DNA of 57,622 bases from Prolixibacteraceae bacterium (GTDB lineage Bacteria > Bacteroidota > Bacteroidia > Bacteroidales > Prolixibacteraceae): NCBI GenBank assembly GCA_021740385.1, contig JAIOZY010000034.1:1-57622 (forward strand). The letters are read 5' to 3'. This document shows positions 52,079 to 57,622 of this stretch, one piece after another. Position numbers and translations under genes: made by a program. The notes beneath the pieces are model-generated. The model was not told the origin of the DNA and did no database searches. It saw only the letters and a list, made by a program, of their open reading frames with translations. Position 1 is the stretch's first letter. Every line of letters begins with the position of its first letter.

Positions 52079-53740
52079 ATGAAGATTCGAAGAAAACCAT
52101 TAATTATTGTTTCAGCCCTCGTGCTATCGGGATTTGTGCTGATGGGGCTGAACAACATTGATAACAAGAATTTTGAAATTGCCAAAAACCTCGATATTTA
52201 TTTCTCCCTTTTCAGGGAGCTAAATACATTTTATGTAGACGAAATTGAACCGGGCAAACTGGTGAAGGAAAGCATCGACGAGATGCTGGTTTCGCTCGAC
52301 CCTTATACCAACTACATACCCGAGAGCGACATTGAAGACTACCGGTTTATGACCACCGGCGAATACGGCGGCATTGGCGCCCTCATTAGCAAACACGGCG
52401 ATGAAATTGTCATTTCAGACCCCTACGAAGGGTTTCCGGCATATAAAGCCGGTTTGCGTGCCGGCGATGTTTTCCTTGAAGTTGCCGGTAAACCAACCGA
52501 TGACATGAACACCGAAGATGTGAGCAACCTGCTGAAAGGTTCGGCCGGACAGCCCGTAAAAGTTAAAATGAAACGCTACGGGGTGAAAAAACCCATCGAG
52601 ATTGAAATCATGCGCGAAAAAATTAAAATCGACCCCATCAGTTATTACGGCATGCTTGATGACAAAACCGGCTATATTCACCTGAACAACTTCACAAAAG
52701 GTTGTGCCGAAGAAGTTAAAAAAGCGTTCCTTGACCTGAAAGAGGCACAGGGGGCCGAACGGCTTATTCTCGATTTGAGGGGAAACCCCGGCGGATTACT
52801 TATCGAATCGGTTAACCTTTGCAACATTTTTCTGGGCAAAAATGTTGAAGTTGTCAGCACCAAAGGAAAAGTATCGCAATGGGACAAAACCTATAAAACA
52901 ACCGGCAACCCGGTAGATACACTTATTCCCCTGGCAGTATTGGTAAACCGGGGATCAGCATCGGCATCGGAAATTGTTTCGGGCACCATGCAGGACCTCG
53001 ATCGTGGCGTGGTAATTGGCTCGCGCACCTTCGGGAAAGGACTGGTACAAACCACCCGCGATTTGAGCTATAACTCGAAATTAAAAGTTACCACAGCAAA
53101 ATATTACATACCCAGCGGGCGCTGCATACAGGCACTCGATTATTCGCACCGCAACGAAGACGGCAGCGTTGGTCACATGCCCGATTCGCTCATCAGTGAA
53201 TTCTCGACAAAAAACGGACGTACGGTTTATGATGGTGGCGGCATCAGGCCCGACATCAGCATTGAAGATACGACACTCAGCAACCTGTCGGTTCACCTGA
53301 TCAGGCAATTCAAAATTTTCGATTTTGCAACAAAATTCCGTAGCGAAAACGACTCCATTTGCCCGGCTGCCGAATTTGATATTGACGATGAAACCTACGG
53401 TGAGTTTATGGCTTTTGTTACCGATTCGGATTTTACATATACTTCCAAAACACAAAAAGCAATGGAGGAGCTGAAAGAAACAGCTAAATCGGAAAAATAT
53501 TTCGACCTCGTAAACGGACAGTTTGAAATGCTCGAAAAAACCCTACAACCCGACCTCGACCGCGACTTGAAGAAATTTCGCAAAGAAATAACCATGTTGC
53601 TTCGTAACGAAATTGTTTCACGCTATTATTTCCAACGCGGTTCATCAATTGCATCAATTGAAGACGATAAAACCATTGCAAAAGCTAAAGAAATTCTGGC
53701 AAACAACCCGGACTACCGGCAAGTTCTTCTGCCCGATTAA
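52079..53740 (+). CDS. S41 family C-terminal processing peptidase
   Basis: Exported protease of the CtpA/tail-specific group, 553 aa. An N-terminal hydrophobic segment (PLIIVSALVLSGFVLMGL) acts as signal or anchor. PDZ domain at about residues 95-170 (AYKAGLRAGDVFLEVAG). The S41 core has the catalytic Ser in NRGSASASEIVSGTM near 300 and the Lys in GSRTFGKGLVQT near 325. A helical C-terminal region (about 430-550) follows, as in Bacteroidota CtpA. It acts on periplasmic proteins. Alone in its transcript. Confidence 0.92.
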   Translation: MKIRRKPLIIVSALVLSGFVLMGLNNIDNKNFEIAKNLDIYFSLFRELNTFYVDEIEPGKLVKESIDEMLVSLDPYTNYIPESDIEDYRFMTTGEYGGIGALISKHGDEIVISDPYEGFPAYKAGLRAGDVFLEVAGKPTDDMNTEDVSNLLKGSAGQPVKVKMKRYGVKKPIEIEIMREKIKIDPISYYGMLDDKTGYIHLNNFTKGCAEEVKKAFLDLKEAQGAERLILDLRGNPGGLLIESVNLCNIFLGKNVEVVSTKGKVSQWDKTYKTTGNPVDTLIPLAVLVNRGSASASEIVSGTMQDLDRGVVIGSRTFGKGLVQTTRDLSYNSKLKVTTAKYYIPSGRCIQALDYSHRNEDGSVGHMPDSLISEFSTKNGRTVYDGGGIRPDISIEDTTLSNLSVHLIRQFKIFDFATKFRSENDSICPAAEFDIDDETYGEFMAFVTDSDFTYTSKTQKAMEELKETAKSEKYFDLVNGQFEMLEKTLQPDLDRDLKKFRKEITMLLRNEIVSRYYFQRGSSIASIEDDKTIAKAKEILANNPDYRQVLLPD

Positions 53741-54072
53741 TATCCGGGATATTCGTACTTTTTTAGCCCGGGCGTTGATTTATTGTAATGCAATAATTGA
53801 ATTTGAATGTTCAATTTGTATCCCCATTTATGTTTTGCACTCAATTTTTCTGTTTGCAACCCCATTTTCTTCTTTTTACCGATAAAAACCTGCAATCTGC
53901 ATTTTTTTGCTACAGGGTGTAACGCCATCATCGTATTTTCGTCATAGCTTTTGAAAACACAAACTTTTTAATTTCACATCCGATGAAAATAAAACCCGGA
54001 AAAACGGTAACGACAAACCGTTTTTCCGGATTATTTCAAGGAAGTATTTGATAAATTTTAAAACTTTGAACG
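53741..54072. other. Intergenic region with a long perfect hairpin
   Basis: No gene seen. The notable feature is a 13-bp perfect stem at 53996-54029, listed separately. The rest is AT-rich. Confidence 0.5.
53996..54029. promoter_or_regulatory. 13-bp perfect inverted repeat
   Basis: CCGGAAAAACGGT and ACCGTTTTTCCGG enclose 8 nt. It lies 255 bp after the CtpA gene and 44 bp before the GIN-domain gene, so it may be a terminator with the T run inside the stem or a 5' leader structure of that gene. Confidence 0.55.
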
Positions 54073-54795
54073 ATGAATAAACTCATTTTAGCACTGGCCA
54101 TTTTTTTGGCAACACTATTTTCGGCACAAGCCACAGAAGGCAACTGGTGGCGCTCTGTCCGCGGAAACGGCCATGTAACAGAAGAAAACCGCATTGTTGA
54201 ACCCTTCGATGGCATAAAAGCCAGCGCAGGCATAAACGTGTACCTTTATGCCGGAAACGAAGAAAAGGTGGTTGTTGAAACCGACGAAAACCTGCAGGAA
54301 TGTGTCATAACCGAAGTAAAGGGCTCTGACCTGAAATGTTATATCGATTGCAATGTACGTCGTTCGACCAAAATGAACGTTTACGTTACCTTCAGGGAAT
54401 TGAACAAAATTCATGCTTCTTCAGGCTCTGATGTAGTCGGAAAAAACACGATTAAAACACGCGACCTCGACATTAATTCAAACAGCGCTGCCGACATAAA
54501 AGTTGAAGTTGAAGCAGAAACAATTTATTGCACCTCATCGAGCGGCGCCGATGCCAACATAAAAGGAAAGGCCGTACATTTTAAAGGGCATGCCAGCTCG
54601 GGTGCCGATATCAAGGCCGAGGACCTGGTTGTTGAAACCTGTGATGTAAATTCTTCGAGCGGTGCCGATATACGCGTTACCGTTACCGGTTCGATTGATG
54701 CCGATGCCAGCAGCGGGGGCGATATTGTTTACTACGGAAAACCCGAACGTGAACACGTGCGTGAATCGAGCGGGGGTGATGTTCACCGCCGATAA
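54073..54795 (+). CDS. GIN-domain (DUF2807) exported protein
   Basis: A 240-aa exported protein with signal peptide LILALAIFLATLFSAQA. The mature part is a head-GIN/DUF2807 domain, a right-handed beta-helix-like repeat fold: FDGIKASAGINVYLYAGNEE at the start, then repeated S-S-G-A-D motifs (SSSGADANI, ASSGADIKA, SSSGADIRV, ASSGGDIVY) at about 17-residue intervals. Such proteins are putative extracellular or periplasmic auto-transporter-like adhesins in Bacteroidota; function is unproven. A terminator follows. Confidence 0.85.
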   Translation: MNKLILALAIFLATLFSAQATEGNWWRSVRGNGHVTEENRIVEPFDGIKASAGINVYLYAGNEEKVVVETDENLQECVITEVKGSDLKCYIDCNVRRSTKMNVYVTFRELNKIHASSGSDVVGKNTIKTRDLDINSNSAADIKVEVEAETIYCTSSSGADANIKGKAVHFKGHASSGADIKAEDLVVETCDVNSSSGADIRVTVTGSIDADASSGGDIVYYGKPEREHVRESSGGDVHRR

Positions 54796-54817
54796 TATAT
54801 TGCAATCTGAAAAGTTA

Positions 54818-54845
54818 AAAGGGCGATTTGAAAAAACCGCCCTTT
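54818..54845 (+). terminator. Terminator of the GIN-domain gene
   Basis: AAAGGGCG and CGCCCTTT enclose 12 nt, followed by a T-rich tail, 23 bp after the stop codon. The opposing gene ends just beyond, so it may serve both directions. Confidence 0.8.
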
Positions 54846-54866
54846 CTTATTTTAGATATATTTTTT

Positions 54867-55709
54867 TTAGAAAAACCTTCTCTTAACAACAATGCCAATC
54901 CCTATCAGGACAAAGGCAGCAAGAACGTAATAAATGTTGAAAGGAACAATTGAATTACCCATAATTACAAAAGGAACACCCTGTCCGGTCGATGTTCCAC
55001 TGTCTTCTGTTGGATACCAGTCACCCACATATTGTACTGAATTTCCGGTTGTTGTTTGTCCTGTAAGGGTTACAGGTGGACACCATGGGCCTGAATAACT
55101 GGAAGAACCATCTAATTGTATAGCTAACCAATAAGTTCCTGCACTTAAAGTTGTATTAACTTCACAAACACATTCCATAATTGGACGATCCGCACTACTT
55201 CCTGTAGTTATTTCTGATACTCTATAGATTCCTGTCCATGCAGTAGAAACCATACGATTAGTGATCATATCCCCCCATACTACATTGCCACCGGCACCGG
55301 GTTCACCGTCGTAAATTTCAAGATAAACAGCATTTATGGTAGATGTTGTTGGTGAATTAGTTTGATAACCATATACCAATATCGAAGAAATATCGGCAGG
55401 GTCAGATAGAACAAAATCATCGGCAATGATGTTTCCTGCTGAAGTTTGAAAACCGAAGCCCAGTGTGTTCATGCTAAGAGTAACACTCTGTAAAACACTT
55501 TCATCAGCTCCTCCAGCACCCGTTCCTATACTATTAATTAAAGGTCCATTGTCCCATATTACTGCCGGTGCTGCACCTAACGAAGGCATTGTAGCACCCG
55601 GATCCAGAGTTACATTAGGTGTACCACCTGTTGTTGTTAAATCTTTTACTTGTCCAATGGCAACTATTACTGCTACAGATAAGAAAAAAGAGAAAAGAAA
55701 TTTTTTCAT
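54867..55709 (-). CDS. Exported protein with a C-terminal sorting-type tail
   Basis: A 280-aa exported protein: signal peptide KKFLFSFFLSVAVIVAIG, then a Gly/Thr/Ser-rich beta-sandwich-like body (IIADDFVLSDPADISSILVY, VYLEIYDGEPGAGGNVVW). At the C-terminus is VPFNIYYVLAAFVLIGIG followed by KRRFF. The order of motif, transmembrane helix and basic end is that of PEP-CTERM-like sorting signals. A similar tail ends the fragment at 57015. No exosortase gene is in the window. The ATG at 55709 is used. Low-GC, simple composition. Confidence 0.65.
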   Translation of the reverse strand: MKKFLFSFFLSVAVIVAIGQVKDLTTTGGTPNVTLDPGATMPSLGAAPAVIWDNGPLINSIGTGAGGADESVLQSVTLSMNTLGFGFQTSAGNIIADDFVLSDPADISSILVYGYQTNSPTTSTINAVYLEIYDGEPGAGGNVVWGDMITNRMVSTAWTGIYRVSEITTGSSADRPIMECVCEVNTTLSAGTYWLAIQLDGSSSYSGPWCPPVTLTGQTTTGNSVQYVGDWYPTEDSGTSTGQGVPFVIMGNSIVPFNIYYVLAAFVLIGIGIVVKRRFF

Positions 55710-55966
55710 GATATTCAATTTTTATTAACAATTTTTTTTTTAAAACATGATACAACAACATTTAAAACTTTCTCTTTATCGAATTGTTAACTTGAATGTA
55801 GGACATTTTCTTTGTTCGGATTAAATGGGCAAAAAGGCCTATTTTTGCTCCGCGATTTACGGAAATTTTTTATTAAAAGTTCAATTATTTACTTAAACAC
55901 ACGGATAAAACTGAATGGCTCATTTCAGCATCGGTTTCAGTCCGGTTTCATTGAAAAAATTACACT

Positions 55967-56905
55967 ATGAAAGTTACAGTTGTTGGAGCGGGAAATGTGG
56001 GCGCTACCTGTGCCCAGGCAATTGCATTAAGGGGAATTGTTAATGAAATAGTATTGCTCGATATTAAAGAGGGGCTTGCCGAGGGTAAAGCCCTCGATTT
56101 GTGGCAAACGGCACCGGTAGAATATTACGATTCACGGCTTACCGGATCGACCAGCGATTATGAAAAAACGGCCGGATCGGAAGTAGTGGTTATCACATCG
56201 GGCCTGCCACGCAAACCGGGAATGAGCCGCGATGATTTGATCTCGATAAACGCGGGTATTGTAAAATCGGTAACCGAAAATGTTGTTAAGCATTCACCCG
56301 ATGCAAAAATCATCATCGTTTCAAACCCCCTCGATGTAATGACATACTGTTCATACCTCGCAGCTAAAAAACCAAAAAACGAAGTTTTCGGCATGGCAGG
56401 TATCCTCGATACAGCACGTTACCGGGCTTTCCTGGCCGAAGAACTCGACGTAAACCCGAAAGATATACAGGCATTGTTGCTGGGCGGACACGGCGATACC
56501 ATGGTACCACTGCCGCGCTACACAACCGTTTCGGGAATTCCGGTTACCGAACTCATCGAACAGGATAAGCTGAATGCCATTATTGAACGTACCCAAAAAG
56601 GGGGTGGTGAACTGGTAAAACTGCTGGGCACATCAGCCTGGTACGCACCCGGCACGGCAGCGGCTCAAATGGTGGAAGCCATCGTGCTCGACCAAAAACG
56701 TATTTTCCCCGTTTGTGCTTACCTTGAAGGCGAATTCGGCTTAAACAACATCTACCTCGGCGTACCGGTTAAACTGGGCAAAAACGGTATTGAAAAGATT
56801 ATCGAAATTGACCTCAACAAAGAAGAAAAAGCGTTGCTTGAAAAATCGGCAGCATCGGTTAAGGAGGTGATGGACGTACTTGACGACATGAATTTATTTG
56901 AATAA
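55967..56905 (+). CDS. mdh: Malate dehydrogenase
   Basis: NAD-dependent malate/oxaloacetate interconversion. The Rossmann motif VVGAGNVGATCAQAIA lies near residue 5. Substrate residues lie in SGLPRKPGMSRDDLI near 80 (RKPGMSR active loop, two Arg) and SNPLDVMTY near 118. The catalytic His is in LLGGHGDTMVPL near 175. At 312 aa it belongs to the LDH-like, type 3 group of malate dehydrogenases typical of Bacteroidota. Terminator follows directly. Confidence 0.94.
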   Translation: MKVTVVGAGNVGATCAQAIALRGIVNEIVLLDIKEGLAEGKALDLWQTAPVEYYDSRLTGSTSDYEKTAGSEVVVITSGLPRKPGMSRDDLISINAGIVKSVTENVVKHSPDAKIIIVSNPLDVMTYCSYLAAKKPKNEVFGMAGILDTARYRAFLAEELDVNPKDIQALLLGGHGDTMVPLPRYTTVSGIPVTELIEQDKLNAIIERTQKGGGELVKLLGTSAWYAPGTAAAQMVEAIVLDQKRIFPVCAYLEGEFGLNNIYLGVPVKLGKNGIEKIIEIDLNKEEKALLEKSAASVKEVMDVLDDMNLFE

Positions 56906-56923
56906 GCATATTACAGTATTTCT

Positions 56924-56955
56924 AAAAAAAGAGGCCATACAACCTCTTTTTTTTT
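56924..56955 (+). terminator. Intrinsic terminator of mdh
   Basis: AAAAAAAGAGG-CCATACAA-CCTCTTTTTTT followed by more T, 19 bp after the stop codon. The A tract on the other side lets it work for the opposing gene as well. Confidence 0.9.
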
Positions 56956-57014
56956 GCACAAAAAAGCCGGTATCCAATGAATACCGGATATAACTATTTT
57001 GCTAATATCTCTTT

Positions 57015-57485
57015 TTATGCAAAAATCCTTTTTCTGAAACGCAATACCAATGTTACTGCAATTAAGCCAAATACTGAAACAATTACCCAAAATGGGAAAG
57101 GTACAGATTCAGCAGGATCAACAGCCTTGCCTGCTAAAACAAACATTGAACCAACAGAAGCGTTTAACGTGCTTATTGCTGTTGCATTTAACGGAATTTC
57201 GAGAATCCCCGTCAAACTCCTGTCAATTAAAATATTAGCGAAAATATCTCCTTCGCCAAAATCGTTAAAAATTGAACTGCCAATGGTTGAACCCATTGGG
57301 TAATTTTGATTTATAGTAGCCCAGGGGGTTGTAACCGAATGAAGTGTATATCCCTTAAAACCGGTTGGAGGTTCAGACACATACCTTTCAACACGTAGAA
57401 CAGCGCTTGTTATTGGAAGCGTTATTCCGTAGTCGGCAGTTGGATCGCTTAAATCGATCGCGAAAAAATTGCGGTAATAACCCAC
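57015..57485 (-). pseudogene. 5'-truncated gene for a CTERM-type secreted protein
   Basis: The frame opens at GTG directly after an in-frame TGA, with no signal peptide and no ribosome-binding site. The visible 156 residues start inside a beta-sandwich unit (YYRNFFAIDLSDPT, typical of the middle of such proteins) and end with VPFPFWVIVSVFGLIAVTLV plus RFRKRIFA. The tail resembles that of the protein at 54867. It is probably the 3' part of a gene whose N-terminus has been lost or frameshifted. Confidence 0.6.
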
Positions 57486-57497
57486 TCAAGTTTCGCA

Positions 57498-57620
57498 CTA
57501 AAATTTAAAGTATTTTCTTTCAATTAAATATATATTTTCAAAATTTTCTATATTGCTGTTTATTAGGTGTTTATGATTTCCATTTTCATCAAGCGGCATT
57601 TTTGGCATTTTCTTCGGGCA
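57498..57620 (-). CDS. Partial open frame at the window edge
   Basis: A 40-residue C-terminal end (PKKMPKMPLDENGNHKHLIN, then IENFENIYLIERKYFKF and stop) running off the window. Not recognised; it could be chance. Confidence 0.2.
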   Translation of the reverse strand, partial: CPKKMPKMPLDENGNHKHLINSNIENFENIYLIERKYFKF

Positions 57621-57622
57621 GG

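Overview
The window reads as chromosomal DNA of a Bacteroidota bacterium, probably an environmental, fermentative Bacteroidales/Marinilabiliales-type anaerobe. Grounds: promoters of the TAnnTTTG type, an ECF sigma/FecR pair with a DUF4974 tail, a GSCFA protein, a DUF2723 protein, a GIN-domain protein, Bacteroidota-type glycogen enzymes, MutL next to twin rhomboids, and a small ACT protein of the kind that accompanies [FeFe]-hydrogenase maturation. Most of it is ordinary housekeeping and accessory DNA with short operons on both strands. No rRNA, CRISPR array, prophage or SusC/SusD pair is present.

Layout. 1-2.2 kb: tRNA-Ser-like fragments, asparaginase and a TatD nuclease. 2.4-8.1 kb: GSCFA protein, then a glycogen operon (debranching enzyme, glycogen-synthase-like glycosyltransferase, GH57 amylase). 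8.2-13.7 kb: NYN-domain protein, tRNA-Leu with two damaged tRNA copies in front of it, Dtd, methyltransferase, MazG-like enzyme, DeoC, LplA. 13.8-21.2 kb: an envelope regulon of sigma factor, FecR anti-sigma, STN-aspartyl protease-PDZ protein, STN-carboxypeptidase-regulatory protein and a macroglobulin/plug protein. 21.3-26.1 kb: broken toxin pair, frameshifted carbonic anhydrase, YgjP-like peptidase, DUF2723 protein. 26.2-26.6 kb: tRNA-Val behind palindrome-bearing pseudo-tRNAs.

26.6-32.6 kb holds a divergent pair of operons: ABC importer plus two cysteine-rich proteins leftwards, TM1266-type ACT regulator plus TonB receptor rightwards. 32.7-35.9 kb: dsRNA-binding protein, small membrane proteins, SufE, DUF59 protein, patatin. 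36.0-39.6 kb: queuosine genes queC-queE-queF behind a probable preQ1-I riboswitch, with a TumA/TumE-like pair inserted. 39.6-47.1 kb: pullulanase, two rhomboids, MutL, RelE-type toxin pair. 47.2-57.6 kb: YifB, a RAYT/IS200-like transposase between 105-bp direct repeats, purine permease and deaminase, 3-methyladenine glycosylase, CtpA protease, GIN protein, two proteins with sorting-signal-like C-termini, and malate dehydrogenase.

The strongest unexplained signal is a recurrent architecture at three tRNA loci (Ser, Leu, Val). Damaged tRNA copies lie directly upstream of a real or probable tRNA in the same orientation, and each carries a short palindrome with a 4-nt loop (families TCCCGAT/ATCGGGA, CCCCGA/TCGGGG, TCCGCC/GGCGGA), usually in place of the 5' side of the anticodon arm. 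At the Leu and Val loci a promoter -7 element lies about 20 nt before the first damaged copy, so the pseudo-tRNAs are probably co-transcribed with the functional tRNA. Second in interest is the STN-protease regulon under a sigma/FecR pair, and third the ABC/TonB/ACT-regulator locus with a structured leader.
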